Positions 26,598-35,114 of a DNA stretch of 64,000 nt are shown here, piece by piece. The notes under the pieces were generated by a model that saw nothing but the letters and a program-made list of their open reading frames with translations, did not search any database and was not told the DNA's origin. The DNA is from an uncultured Holophagaceae bacterium (GTDB taxonomy: Bacteria; Acidobacteriota; Holophagae; Holophagales; Holophagaceae): assembly GCA_903884655.1 (NCBI GenBank), contig CAISFO010000079.1, forward strand, positions 62,001-126,000. The letters run 5' to 3'. A program made the translations under genes and the position numbers. Each line of letters begins with the position of its first letter. Position 1 is the first letter of the stretch.

Positions 26598-28064
26598 TCA
26601 GCCGACGACCCGGTTCCTGCCATCCGCCTTCGCCCGGTAGAGGGCCTTGTCGGCGCGGGACAGCATGCGGTCGGCGGAATCCTCGGGGCCTTCCCAGGTG
26701 GTGATGCCGATGCTCAGCGAGACGCGGTCGTTGGGGGGCAGGCCGGGGATGGGATCGACGATGACCTGTTCCCGGAGGCGTTCCGCCAGGGCCCTGACCC
26801 CTTCCATGTCGGTCTGGGGGCAGTAGACCAGGAACTCCTCTCCACCGATGCGACCCAGCTGGTCCACCTTCCGCAGTCCGAACACCATGCGTTGCGCGAG
26901 GACGCTCAGCACCTGGTCGCCCACCGGGTGGCCGAACCGGTCGTTCACGGCCTTGAAGTGGTCCAGGTCCACCAGCATGATGGACAATCCCTGTCCAAAT
27001 CGTCCGCACTGGTCCAGTTCCATGCCGAGCATGTCGAGAATGTGCTTGCGGTTGTAGAGACCCGTCAGGGGATCGCGGATGGCCTGGTGGTACAGGCGCA
27101 GGCGGGAATCCTCCAGGCTGAGCAGGCGGCCCAGTTCTTCGGCCGCGATCTCGAAGAGGCGCTCGTGGTCCTCGGCGGCGCGGCGCTCGGTGACGAAGGC
27201 CAGATAGCCCACCACCGGGTAGCCCGGGGTGGTGGCGGGAAAGACCCGCAGGATTGGATCCCGGAGGCCACGCCGGCGTTCGTTCCCTTCCGCGGCCGGA
27301 TGCCAGCGGCAATCCAGTGGGACGCTGAAAAGGCTCTGCTCGGCGGCGGCCTGCTCCAGCCCCGTCAGGTCCTCCGCGGTGGCGGAGGAGCCATGCACGC
27401 CATGGCACCAGAGGCCCTCGTCACCGAGGTAAGCCACCAGCAGGGCACCCGGGAGGACCAGCTCCTGCAGGATCTCGATGAAGCCCTGGAGCAGCCGGTG
27501 GGTGTCGTGATCCGCGGTGTACAGGCGGGCGACCGCATCCCGCAGGGCGGTCTCGATGAGGCGCTGTTCCAGCGCTTCGGCCAGCCGCTGCTGGATGGCC
27601 AGTACGCCGAAGTTCTCCTGGGCCAGCCTGGGCACGGCATGGGCCGTGTGGGGCCGGGTGGACTGGGCCGCCAGGGCCACGGCCACTTCCACCACATGGT
27701 CCAGGTCCCGGCCCTTCACCAGGAACCGGTCGGCGCCGCAGGTCCGCGCCCAGAAGCGGGCGAGTCCCATGCCCTGGGCCGTGAGCAGCAGGACCGGCAG
27801 ATGCCGCGTGGCGCGGTCATCCTTCACCAGGCGGCAGAACTGGTAGCCGTCCAGGAGGGGCATGACGCAGTCGCACACCACCACATCGGGGAACTCGGTG
27901 GCCAGGACCAGCAGGGCCTCTGCCCCATTCTGGGCCTCGAGGGTCTGGTGGCCGTGCTTCTGGAAGAGATGCCGCAGCAGGCTCAGCTGAATGGGGTTGT
28001 CATCCACCAGGAGGACCTGGAGCGGCTGGGTACCCTTCGGCGTGGCAAGCGTCATAGGTTCCAT
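26598..28064 (-). CDS. Response-regulator diguanylate cyclase (REC-GAF-like-GGDEF)
   Basis: The 488-residue protein starts with a receiver domain (VLLVDDNPIQ, phospho-acceptor Asp in VVVCDCVMP). A middle region of about 150 residues resembles a GAF-like sensor. The C-terminal GGDEF domain has the active-site signature GGEEF and an inhibitory RxxD site five residues before it (RKVD). It makes cyclic di-GMP from two GTP, controlled by phosphorylation and product feedback. The start is ATG 28064 or 28055, the latter with GGA five bases upstream. No partner kinase is adjacent. Confidence 0.93.
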   Translation of the reverse strand: MEPMTLATPKGTQPLQVLLVDDNPIQLSLLRHLFQKHGHQTLEAQNGAEALLVLATEFPDVVVCDCVMPLLDGYQFCRLVKDDRATRHLPVLLLTAQGMGLARFWARTCGADRFLVKGRDLDHVVEVAVALAAQSTRPHTAHAVPRLAQENFGVLAIQQRLAEALEQRLIETALRDAVARLYTADHDTHRLLQGFIEILQELVLPGALLVAYLGDEGLWCHGVHGSSATAEDLTGLEQAAAEQSLFSVPLDCRWHPAAEGNERRRGLRDPILRVFPATTPGYPVVGYLAFVTERRAAEDHERLFEIAAEELGRLLSLEDSRLRLYHQAIRDPLTGLYNRKHILDMLGMELDQCGRFGQGLSIMLVDLDHFKAVNDRFGHPVGDQVLSVLAQRMVFGLRKVDQLGRIGGEEFLVYCPQTDMEGVRALAERLREQVIVDPIPGLPPNDRVSLSIGITTWEGPEDSADRMLSRADKALYRAKADGRNRVVG

Positions 28065-28216
28065 TCATCGGGTGGATGGCGACCGCGGCCTGGTGAACAA
28101 GTGCCTTCGGGCACCGTCCCCGTCCATGGGATGCTGGGAAGAGGAGAGCACTCCATCATGACTGATTGGAACGGAAAACGACAAGGGCCGAGACCGTGAT
28201 CCGGGGCGAAGGCTAG

Positions 28217-29677
28217 ATGGACGCACCCCTCCTGCTGGCCCTGAGCCGCGCTTGGCTGCGCGACAGAGGGGAAGTGCCCGTGGATTCGGTCTGGGCTTCC
28301 AGCCGTGCCTTGGGCCTCCAATGGGCTGGGCGCAGGCTCGCGGAGGGCTGGGTGCTGCTCCTGCAGCCGAAGCCGGAACTCTGGCTCCTGGGCACCGAAC
28401 ATCCCGCCTGGAAGCGCCTGCTGGCGGAGGCACCCAAGGACAGTGCCAGGCTCTGGAGTCCCTGGCTGCAGGGCGCCCGGCTGAGGGCCGTGGAAGGGGA
28501 TCCCCGGGAGCGCTGGCTCGGACTGGTCTTCCAGCGCCGGGCCATCACCGGCCGGATGGAGACGCTGCGGCTGGCCTTCCAGGCCATTCCCGGCCGTCCG
28601 GGCATCCGGGTGGACGGGCTGGACACCCAGCTTCCGCGGTTGGGCCTGGGCGTGCCTTTCCCCGCGAGCGCCCCCGTGCCCACGGAGGATCCGCCGCCAC
28701 TGAGGCGGTGGCGGGAACGCTGGGGCGACCACCTGGAGGCCGCCCTGGCCGGAGAGGAACCGCAGGTGCTGGACGGGGAAGGGGACCTGCTGGCCCGGCA
28801 CCGGGTCTGGTCGCAGGAACGGGCTGAGGCCCTGATTCTGGGTCCAGCCAAGGCGGCGGAGGAGCGGCGCCGCCAGGCCGAATCCGCGCGGCTGGACCGT
28901 CTGGCCCAGGCCCTGGCGCGGGATCGCGCAAAGCATGAGTCGCAACAGGTGGTGAAGGAGCAGGCCCGCCACTTGTCCGCCGAACTGTACCGGCTCAAAG
29001 GTGCCGTGGGAGAGGCCTTGCTGCTGGATGGATCGCGCATCCCTCTGCCCGAAGGCATGGCAGCTGAAGACGCGGTGCAGGCCTGGTTCCGGGCCGCGAA
29101 AAAGGCCGAGCGCGGGCTGGGGAGAATCTCGGAGCTGGAAGCGGAGCTGGAGCGGGAGCGCGACGCCTGGGTGACGCGGGCCGCGCTGGAAGCGGAAACC
29201 CTTGCACCCGGGCTGCCCCCCGCGAGACAACCGAAGCCTGGTAGTACGGCCAAGGGTGCCGCGAAGCAGACGGGGAGCAGGGGCATGCAGGAAGGCGGCG
29301 GCAAAAGGAAGGACGGCAAGGGCCAGGCCTTCCGCAGCGTCATGGTGGACGGCTTCGAGGTGCTCATCGGCAAGGGTGACGCGGAGAACGACCAGCTCAC
29401 GTTCAAGGTGGCCGACAACCTGGACGTCTGGTTCCACGTGGCCAGCGTGCCCGGCAGCCACGTGGTGATCCGCAATCCCGACAAGCTGAGCGAACTGCCC
29501 CGGCACGTGGTCGAGCGGGCCGCGGAACTGGCCGCCTACCACAGCAAGGCCCGGGACGGCGGCAAGGTCGAAGTCCACATGGCCCGCATCGCCGACATCA
29601 GCAAGCCCAGAGGGTTTGCCCCGGGGAAGGTGATCCTAAAAAAGTGGGTTGGCCTCCGCGTCTACCCGAAGCCCTGA
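28217..29677 (+). CDS. NFACT-family protein with C-terminal NFACT-R domain (RqcH-like)
   Basis: The last 110 residues of this 486-residue protein are a clear NFACT-R domain (VLIGKGDAENDQLTFKVA, DVWFHVASVPGSHVVI, AAYHSKAR). A coiled coil and the linker PLPEGMAAEDAVQAWFRAAKKAER match the middle of RqcH/FbpA/NEMF proteins, which extend stalled nascent chains on 50S subunits. The N-terminal NFACT-N domain is short and strongly diverged. The whole protein is some 80 residues shorter than typical RqcH. Alanine-tailing activity therefore cannot be assumed. It is divergent from the diguanylate cyclase, with about 150 bases between. Confidence 0.82.
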   Translation: MDAPLLLALSRAWLRDRGEVPVDSVWASSRALGLQWAGRRLAEGWVLLLQPKPELWLLGTEHPAWKRLLAEAPKDSARLWSPWLQGARLRAVEGDPRERWLGLVFQRRAITGRMETLRLAFQAIPGRPGIRVDGLDTQLPRLGLGVPFPASAPVPTEDPPPLRRWRERWGDHLEAALAGEEPQVLDGEGDLLARHRVWSQERAEALILGPAKAAEERRRQAESARLDRLAQALARDRAKHESQQVVKEQARHLSAELYRLKGAVGEALLLDGSRIPLPEGMAAEDAVQAWFRAAKKAERGLGRISELEAELERERDAWVTRAALEAETLAPGLPPARQPKPGSTAKGAAKQTGSRGMQEGGGKRKDGKGQAFRSVMVDGFEVLIGKGDAENDQLTFKVADNLDVWFHVASVPGSHVVIRNPDKLSELPRHVVERAAELAAYHSKARDGGKVEVHMARIADISKPRGFAPGKVILKKWVGLRVYPKP

Positions 29678-29680
29678 CCT

Positions 29681-30223
29681 CTACTCCACCTTCATGGCGA
29701 AGGGTTTGAACCCGGCCTTCTTCAGTTTCTCGGCAGCCTTGTCCATGGCGGCGCGATCGGCGGACTTCGTCAGGCGGACTTTGAATTGGCCCTTGTCCTT
29801 CGTCGTAGTGGTGGCGAACCCGGCGGCCTTGGCCTTCTCGGTGGACCTTTTGGCCTCGGCCGCATCAGAAGTGGCCAGCAGCTGGAGGGTCCAGGCCTCC
29901 GGCTCGGGGACCTTCTCCGGGGGCTTTCCTTCCTCCTTGGGACTGGCCTTGGCCGCTTCCCTGGGCACCACGGCCTCGACCTTGGGAGTGGGCACCAGCT
30001 TGTCCGGCCCATCGCCTTCGAAGATCTTGAGCTGATCCACCAGTGGCTCCGGCAGTTCTCTCAGGTCCTCTTCCACGCCCTTCTGCAGGGGGCGCCGCAG
30101 GGCCGCGCTCTGTTTGCCGACCTGGACGCCGAGGACGAAGGCGAGGGTCACCAGGCCCACACCCACTCCGCCCACCCAGAGAATGGACTGGCTGCCGATG
30201 CTGATCTGGTCGCGGTTGGCCAT
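29681..30223 (-). CDS. SPOR-domain cell-envelope protein
   Basis: The 180-residue protein has one N-terminal membrane helix (SILWVGGVGVGLVTLAFVLGV), a Lys/Pro/Glu-rich periplasmic linker (about residues 75-108) and a C-terminal SPOR domain (WTLQLLATSDAAEAKRST, FKVRLTKSADRAAMDKAA). SPOR domains bind denuded peptidoglycan glycans at division septa. It overlaps the pseudo-ketosynthase stop by one base (TAATG), so it is probably co-transcribed with the acyl-carrier cluster although functionally distinct. Confidence 0.85.
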   Translation of the reverse strand: MANRDQISIGSQSILWVGGVGVGLVTLAFVLGVQVGKQSAALRRPLQKGVEEDLRELPEPLVDQLKIFEGDGPDKLVPTPKVEAVVPREAAKASPKEEGKPPEKVPEPEAWTLQLLATSDAAEAKRSTEKAKAAGFATTTTKDKGQFKVRLTKSADRAAMDKAAEKLKKAGFKPFAMKVE

Positions 30224-31305
30224 TACCCATCCAGCCTAACGTCTTCCAGCAGCGCCGCGCACTGGGCCCCGCTGCTCGCGGGGGCGGTGACGAGCACCCG
30301 TCCGGCTGGTTCCAGCAGGGCCGCGGCCAGCAGCTGGCCCCCGGAACCGCCGAATTCTCCCCACAGGGCCTTGGGATGGAGGGCGAGGGGCCAGCGGGGA
30401 TGGGCCTCGGCCACGCCGGCTTCAGGGCTATCCAGTCGAGAGAGCCCATTGCCGCCGCCGATCCGCCGGTCCAAGGTTTCCGGCCCCAGAGCGGACGCCG
30501 CCGACGCCAACGCTTCCCTTCGCTGGTCCTGGCTGGTGCCCGGGGTGGAGCGGGAGGCCAGAGCACTCAGGGTCGCCCTGGGCCTGGCGCCCCGAGCTTC
30601 CGCATGTGCCCTGGATTCCAGCAGGAAGGCCTGGGCTCCTTCCCCGGGGAGGAAGCCACGCCCGGAACCGATTTCCGGATTCCCATGCCGGGCCAGCATC
30701 CGGGAACCCCGGCAGAGGTCCAGCAGGAGCGGGAAGAGACCGTCGGCGCCGATGACCAGGGCGGCCTCCACCAGCCCCGCCCGCAACCAGCGGCTGGCCT
30801 GCTCCAGGGCCACGAAGGCCGCGTTCTCCCGGTCCACGAAGGTGACGCTGGGGCCCTTCAGGCCGAAGGCCAGGGCCAGGTGACCGCTGGCGGCGTTGGC
30901 GACGGAGTTGGGGAAGACCATTGGGGAGGCCCCTTCCGGCCCGCGCTGGAGGTAGGGCCGCATGAAGGCCTCGCTGGCTTCGCTGCCGCCGGTGAGGGTG
31001 CCCACGGCCACGGCGATGCGCTCCCCCATGGCCTTCGGTTCGAGCCCCGCGTCCAGGAAGGCCTGGTGGGCGGCCACCCAGGCGAAGCGGGAGGGGCGGT
31101 CCAGGCGTCGCAGCTGCATGGGCGGAATGATGCCGGCGGGGTTGAAGGCGCTGCAGGCTGCGCCGCGGCCCGCGCCCAGGGCTTCCGGAAGCTCCGTGAA
31201 GCAGGGGACACCTGCTGCGAGGCTGGCCCGGGCGGCTTCGATGCCGTCCCCGCAAGGCAGCACCAGGCCCAGGCCCGTGATCACGAGGTCAGTGGAATGG
31301 CTCAT
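30223..31305 (-). CDS. Ketosynthase-like protein lacking catalytic residues (chain-length-factor type)
   Basis: The 360-residue protein has the thiolase/KAS fold (LVITGLGLVLPCGDGIEA, VFPNSVANAASGHLALAFGLKGPSV). The nucleophile Cys position is Glu (VDRENAAF where KAS has TACxSxx). The first catalytic His region reads GGGNGLSRLD, and the second His is replaced in LWGEFGGSGG. All three catalytic residues are therefore gone, as in chain-length factors, where Cys is usually Gln. It probably pairs with the active ketosynthase upstream to set chain length (inference). ATG 31305 lies in a perfect palindrome (31304-31317); the two genes are separated by repeat copy B. Confidence 0.78.
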   Translation of the reverse strand: MSHSTDLVITGLGLVLPCGDGIEAARASLAAGVPCFTELPEALGAGRGAACSAFNPAGIIPPMQLRRLDRPSRFAWVAAHQAFLDAGLEPKAMGERIAVAVGTLTGGSEASEAFMRPYLQRGPEGASPMVFPNSVANAASGHLALAFGLKGPSVTFVDRENAAFVALEQASRWLRAGLVEAALVIGADGLFPLLLDLCRGSRMLARHGNPEIGSGRGFLPGEGAQAFLLESRAHAEARGARPRATLSALASRSTPGTSQDQRREALASAASALGPETLDRRIGGGNGLSRLDSPEAGVAEAHPRWPLALHPKALWGEFGGSGGQLLAAALLEPAGRVLVTAPASSGAQCAALLEDVRLDG

Positions 31306-31341
31306 GCGAATTCGCATCGGGTGGTTGTGATCGTGAAAAGC

Positions 31342-31566
31342 GCTGGTCGCGGAAGACACGGGAGAAAGCCGGAAGGCACAGAAATAAGCAGGGGCGTACG
31401 CTCAAAAAGCATGGGCCGGATCCCAGGGGCGCCCGGTCCGCGATTTTGGGACGCGGCTAGGGCGCCCCGTGAATCACTTCCGGCTGCGCCGGAAGTCGCC
31501 TTCGGCGGGCCCGTGCGGCGAGGGTCACGGCCCCTTCCGCGAAATTCCGCGTTTTCCGCGACCAGC
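31342..31566. repeat. Inverted-repeat element, copy B (225 bases)
   Basis: It starts with GCTGGTCGCGGA (31342-31353) and ends with the complement TCCGCGACCAGC (31555-31566). The arms stay complementary for about 35 bases. Its left 50 bases match copy A closely, including GGAAGAC, ACAGAA and GCAGGG. The centre adds a second hairpin, ACTTCCGGC-tgc-GCCGGAAGT. It fills almost all of the space between the two ketosynthase genes and contains no plausible gene. Confidence 0.68.
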
Positions 31567-31588
31567 CATTTGTTGAAGGTCGGGTGAC

Positions 31589-32767
31589 TCACGCCCCCTC
31601 CCATCGCCGGAGCGCCAATGACACGTTGTTGCCGCCGAAAGCGAAGGCATTGACCAATGCCACCCGTAGTTGCCTCTCCTTCGCCTCCTTCGGTGTGCAG
31701 TCCAGATCGCACACGGGATCGGGGTCCTCCAGGCGCAAGGTGGGGCTCACCACTTGGTCCCGCAGCGCGAGGATGGCGGCGGCAGCCCCGAAGGCCCCGG
31801 CCGAGCCGAGCGTGTGGCCGAACTGGCTCTTGGTGCTGGTCACGGACACGGCGGTCGCCGCGACCCCCAGCGCTCGGTGGATGGCCAGGCATTCGGCCCC
31901 ATCGTTGGCGGGAGTGGCGGTGCCATGGGCGGAGATGAGATCGACATCACCGGCGTCCAGGTGCCCCGTGCGGAGGGCCATGGCCATGGCCCGGGCGGCG
32001 CCTTCACCCTCGGGGTGCGGGGCCGTGGGATGGTGGGCGTCCATGCTGGCGCCATAGCCCAGTACCTCGGCGTAGATCACGGCACCTCTGGCCAGGGCGC
32101 GCTCCAGGGGTTCCAGGATCAGCTGCACGGCCCCCTCGCCCAGGTTCAAGCCGGCGCGGTCGCGGCTGAAGGGACGGCATTTCCCGGGATCCACGGCCTT
32201 GAGACAAGAGAAGCCGGCGTAGGTGGTGCGGCAGAGGCTTTCGGCACCCCCGGCCACGGCGAGGTCGAGCTCACCTGACGCCAGCCGCTCCCAGGCCTGC
32301 CCGATGGCCAGCAGGCTGGAGGAGCAGGCGTTCATGATGGTGCCCCTGGGGCCGGTGGCGCCCAGGCGGCGGGCCAGGGCGTCGGTGACCGTGCTGGGGC
32401 TCTGGTACGCGGACTCGACGGCCTTGCCACGCCGCCCGCCGAGGCGCTCCTCCAGGTAGGCCTCGGCCACGGGGAGACCACTGGTACCCGCCCCCTGGAA
32501 CACCCCGATGCGGCTGGGATCCTCAGGCGGCTGAATGCCCTCCAGGGCCTCCTGCAGGGCCCGCAGGGCCATGCGCTCGCAGAGGGTCTGGTGCCGTCCG
32601 GCCTCCATGGCCACCTGGCCCACGATCTGGGCGGGCTCCAGGGGCAGGTGGAGGCGGGTCAGGGGTCCCAGGCCATCCTTGCCGGCCAGCATGGCGGACC
32701 AGGTGCCTTCCCGGTCCAGACCCAGGGAGGACACGACGCCCAGGCCCGTGACAACGACGCGGCTCAT
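31589..32767 (-). CDS. Beta-ketoacyl-ACP synthase (catalytically complete)
   Basis: The 392-residue KAS II-like enzyme has all three catalytic residues: Cys in NACSSSLLAIG, His in SAHGTATPAND and His in SQFGHTLGSAGA. It extends an ACP-bound acyl chain by decarboxylative condensation. It begins with ATG overlapping the dehydratase stop by 4 bases and ends in front of repeat copy B. The neighbours are its ACP, a FabZ-like dehydratase and an inactive KAS paralogue. It is more like a ketosynthase of a specialised type II pathway than housekeeping FabF, because no fabG, fabD or fabH is adjacent. Confidence 0.9.
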   Translation of the reverse strand: MSRVVVTGLGVVSSLGLDREGTWSAMLAGKDGLGPLTRLHLPLEPAQIVGQVAMEAGRHQTLCERMALRALQEALEGIQPPEDPSRIGVFQGAGTSGLPVAEAYLEERLGGRRGKAVESAYQSPSTVTDALARRLGATGPRGTIMNACSSSLLAIGQAWERLASGELDLAVAGGAESLCRTTYAGFSCLKAVDPGKCRPFSRDRAGLNLGEGAVQLILEPLERALARGAVIYAEVLGYGASMDAHHPTAPHPEGEGAARAMAMALRTGHLDAGDVDLISAHGTATPANDGAECLAIHRALGVAATAVSVTSTKSQFGHTLGSAGAFGAAAAILALRDQVVSPTLRLEDPDPVCDLDCTPKEAKERQLRVALVNAFAFGGNNVSLALRRWEGA

Positions 32768-33171
32768 AGGCGCTTCACCAGCAGGGTCGCGGTGCAGAGC
32801 TCGCGGCCCTCGCAGGTCACGACGCCCTTCACCTTCATCAGCCCGGCGAAGGCGCCCACGGCCGCGACCTCCAGCCTCAGGCGGTCTCCGGGCAGGGCCG
32901 GGGCCTTGAACCGGGCGTCCTGCACGCCGGCCAGGAAGATGGCCGCGTCATGGAGGGAATCGGCTTCCAGGAAGCCCCCGGCCTGGGCCAGCATCTCCAG
33001 CAGCAGCACCCCGGGCACCAGGGGGCGGCCTTCGAAGTGGCCCTGGAGGTAGGGCTCACCGATGGTGACCAGTTTCTCCGCGACGACGCGGAGGCCCGGT
33101 TCCCGCTCCAGCACCCGGTCCACCAGCAGGAAGGGGTAGCGGTGCGGCAGGTGGGCCGTGATGTCTGTCAT
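32764..33171 (-). CDS. FabZ-like 3-hydroxyacyl-ACP dehydratase (hot-dog fold)
   Basis: The 135-residue hot-dog protein has the FabZ signature LPHRYPFLLVDRV and the catalytic pair His in QGHFEGRPLVPGV and Glu in LLLEMLAQAGG. It dehydrates 3-hydroxyacyl-ACP to trans-2-enoyl-ACP. Length is slightly short for FabZ. It lies nine bases after the ACP gene and overlaps the ketosynthase gene by 4 bases, so ACP, dehydratase and ketosynthase form one tight unit. It could equally be an ApeI/P-type dehydratase of an aryl-polyene-like pathway. Confidence 0.85.
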   Translation of the reverse strand: MTDITAHLPHRYPFLLVDRVLEREPGLRVVAEKLVTIGEPYLQGHFEGRPLVPGVLLLEMLAQAGGFLEADSLHDAAIFLAGVQDARFKAPALPGDRLRLEVAAVGAFAGLMKVKGVVTCEGRELCTATLLVKRL

Positions 33172-33180
33172 CGGTCGCCT

Positions 33181-33438
33181 TCAGCTCTTGGCGTGCTCGG
33201 CGATGAAATCGGTGAGGGACTGCACGGATTTGAAGGCCTTCAGGCCCGCGGCCTCGTCCTCGATCTTCACGCCGAACACCTGCTCGATGCCCAGCACCAG
33301 CTCCAGGGCGTCGATGGAATCCAGGCCCAGGCCATCCCCGAAGAGGGGGGCCAGGTCATCAATCTGGTCGGGGGCCATGCCCTCGAGCTTCAGCCTTTCG
33401 ATGATCATCTGTTTGACGCGCAGCTTGAGGTCGCTCAT
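33181..33438 (-). CDS. Acyl carrier protein
   Basis: The 85-residue acidic four-helix protein has the phosphopantetheine attachment Ser in GLGLDSIDALELVLGIEQ. It is the first gene of the minus-strand acyl cluster, divergent from nuoA. It differs from housekeeping AcpP in carrying DSID rather than DSLD and in its Lys-rich first helix, which suits a dedicated carrier for the adjacent ketosynthase pair. Attachment of phosphopantetheine needs a transferase encoded elsewhere. Confidence 0.9.
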   Translation of the reverse strand: MSDLKLRVKQMIIERLKLEGMAPDQIDDLAPLFGDGLGLDSIDALELVLGIEQVFGVKIEDEAAGLKAFKSVQSLTDFIAEHAKS

Positions 33439-33609
33439 GGGTTTCCCGGCAAGAGGGTGGAGGACAGCCTAGATCCTAGCCGACGCAGGCGCTGGCTGGA
33501 GATTCTACCCCGGAGGTGGCCGGCGAGCTTCTTGTGATCTTGGCATGGCCCGCCTGGTTTCAAACGGCGCTAAGCTGGACCCTCGCGGAATCCTCCGCCC
33601 GAGAGCGCC
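33439..33609. promoter_or_regulatory. Divergent promoter region ACP / nuoA
   Basis: The 171-base spacer between the acyl cluster and nuoA shows a GCTAAGCTGG segment at 33569-33578. It resembles GCTAAACTGG before nuoE (41499-41508) and GCTAGACT before the FolD-family gene (14879-14886). I read TAAGCT as a possible -10 box. A matching -35 is not clear. Confidence 0.35.
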
Positions 33610-33990
33610 ATGGCCCATCCCGCATCGCCCTTCTTGTCGGTCCTCATCCTGCTGCTGGTCGCCGCCGTGACGGCCATCGCCATTCTGGTGCTGTCGGGAT
33701 GGGTGCTGCCCATGCTGAAGCCCAACAACCCGCAGGCGGCCAAGATGCGGCCCTATGAGTGCGGCGTGGCCCCCCTGCAGGAGGGGGCCCGGCACAAGTA
33801 CTCCGTGAAGTTCTACCTGACCGCCATGCTCTTCATCCTGTTCGACGTGGAAGCGGCCTTCCTGCTGCCCTGGGCCGTGAATTTCAAGCAGGCCCTCGGG
33901 ACCTTCGCCGTCATGCTGAGCTTCATGGCCACCCTGCTGGTGGGCTATATCTACGCCTGGGGCAAGGGCGCCTTCGACTGGGAGCGTTGA
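33610..33990 (+). CDS. nuoA: NADH-quinone oxidoreductase subunit A
   Basis: The 126-residue subunit has three membrane helices with the conserved YECGVAPLQEGARHKYSVKFYL loop between helices 1 and 2 (the quinone-site loop) and the FDVEAAFLLPWAV segment. It is part of the proton-pumping complex I near the junction of arm and membrane domain. It is the first gene of nuoABCD, with one base to nuoB. Length and motifs are normal. Confidence 0.95.
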   Translation: MAHPASPFLSVLILLLVAAVTAIAILVLSGWVLPMLKPNNPQAAKMRPYECGVAPLQEGARHKYSVKFYLTAMLFILFDVEAAFLLPWAVNFKQALGTFAVMLSFMATLLVGYIYAWGKGAFDWER

Positions 33991-33991
33991 G

Positions 33992-34600
33992 ATGTCGGAA
34001 CTGAACATCAATGACGCCGTGATGACCACGCGCCTCGACGCGGTGGTCAACTGGGGCCGCAAGAACAGCCTGTGGCCCATGCCCTTCGGCGTGGCCTGCT
34101 GCGCCATCGAGTTCATGAGCATGATGGCCTCCAAGTACGACCTCAGCCGCTTCGGCGCCGAGGCCATGCGTTTCAGCCCGAGGCAGAGCGACATGATGCT
34201 GATCCTGGGCACCATCACCAACAAGATGGCCCCGGTGCTGCGCACCATCTACGCCCAGATGGCCGAGCCCAAGTGGGTGATCTCCGTGGGCGTCTGCGCC
34301 AGCTCCGGGGGCATGTACCGCACCTACGCGACGCTGCAGGGCGTGGACCGGGTGATTCCCGTGGACGTCTACGTGCCCGGCTGCCCGCCACGGCCCGAGA
34401 GCATGATCTACGGCGTCATGAAGCTGCAGGAGAAGATCGAGAAGGAATCCCTCTCCATGCGCAAGGACCACATCGCGCGGTTCTACGAAAGCCTGGCCCG
34501 CCAGGAAGCCATCGAGGCCGAGAGGGGCCTCACCAGCCAGCAGGCCGTCCGCGAGATGCTGATGGACGCTGGCGAGCGCGGCGTAGGCACGATTTTCTAG
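33992..34600 (+). CDS. nuoB: NADH-quinone oxidoreductase subunit B
   Basis: The 202-residue subunit carries the terminal N2 [4Fe-4S] cluster. The ligands are the tandem Cys in FGVACCAIEFM, Cys in GVCASSGGMYRTYA and Cys in VPGCPPRPE. N2 reduces quinone at the interface with NuoD. A C-terminal extension of about 40 residues beyond the cluster domain (KDHIARFYESLARQEAIEAE...) is longer than in E. coli but common elsewhere. GGAG precedes ATG 33992. nuoC begins 13 bases later. Confidence 0.95.
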   Translation: MSELNINDAVMTTRLDAVVNWGRKNSLWPMPFGVACCAIEFMSMMASKYDLSRFGAEAMRFSPRQSDMMLILGTITNKMAPVLRTIYAQMAEPKWVISVGVCASSGGMYRTYATLQGVDRVIPVDVYVPGCPPRPESMIYGVMKLQEKIEKESLSMRKDHIARFYESLARQEAIEAERGLTSQQAVREMLMDAGERGVGTIF

Positions 34601-34613
34601 GCGGGGCTGAGAC

Positions 34614-35114
34614 ATGATCATCGAGCACATCGACGCACAGCTGCCCGGCACGGTCACCGACCGGCACGACTTCCGGGGCGACCAGACCATCGTCATCGCC
34701 CGGGGGGACCTCCTCGCCGTGGTGGACCTGCTCCACCGGGAAGGCTTCCAGCTGCTGGTGGATATCACCGCGGTGGATTGGCCCCAGCGCGAGGTCCGCT
34801 TCGACGTGGTCTACCACTGGCTCAACCTGGCCAGCCAGGAGCGGCTGCGGGTGAAGGTGCCGGTGGCCGAGGGGCAGTCCGTCCCCAGCCTCGCGATCCT
34901 GTTCAAGACCGCCAACTGGTTCGAGCGGGAGATCATCGACCTCTTCGGCATCACCTTCGAGGGGCATCCCGATCCCAGGCGCCTGCTCACCTGGCCCGAT
35001 TTCCCGGGCCATCCCCTGCGCAAGGACTTTCCCCTGGATGGCGGGGACGTGTTCTGCATGGAAGGCTGCACCGCGCCCTACAACAACGGCGAACGGAACC
35101 AGGAGGAGCGATGA
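34614..35114 (+). CDS. nuoC: NADH-quinone oxidoreductase subunit C
   Basis: The 166-residue 30-kDa-type subunit contains LVDITAVDWPQREVRFDVVYH, the family signature ANWFEREIIDLFGITFEGHPD and RRLLTWPDFPGHPLRKDFPL. It forms the peripheral-arm stalk with NuoD. It is a separate polypeptide here, not a NuoCD fusion. The stop overlaps the nuoD start (ATGA). Confidence 0.95.
   Translation: MIIEHIDAQLPGTVTDRHDFRGDQTIVIARGDLLAVVDLLHREGFQLLVDITAVDWPQREVRFDVVYHWLNLASQERLRVKVPVAEGQSVPSLAILFKTANWFEREIIDLFGITFEGHPDPRRLLTWPDFPGHPLRKDFPLDGGDVFCMEGCTAPYNNGERNQEER

Noticed and set aside
30205-30222. A third copy of the inverted-repeat terminus (CTGGTCGCGG)
   Set aside because: It lies inside the codons of the SPOR gene start, has no partner arm and stops matching after ten bases.
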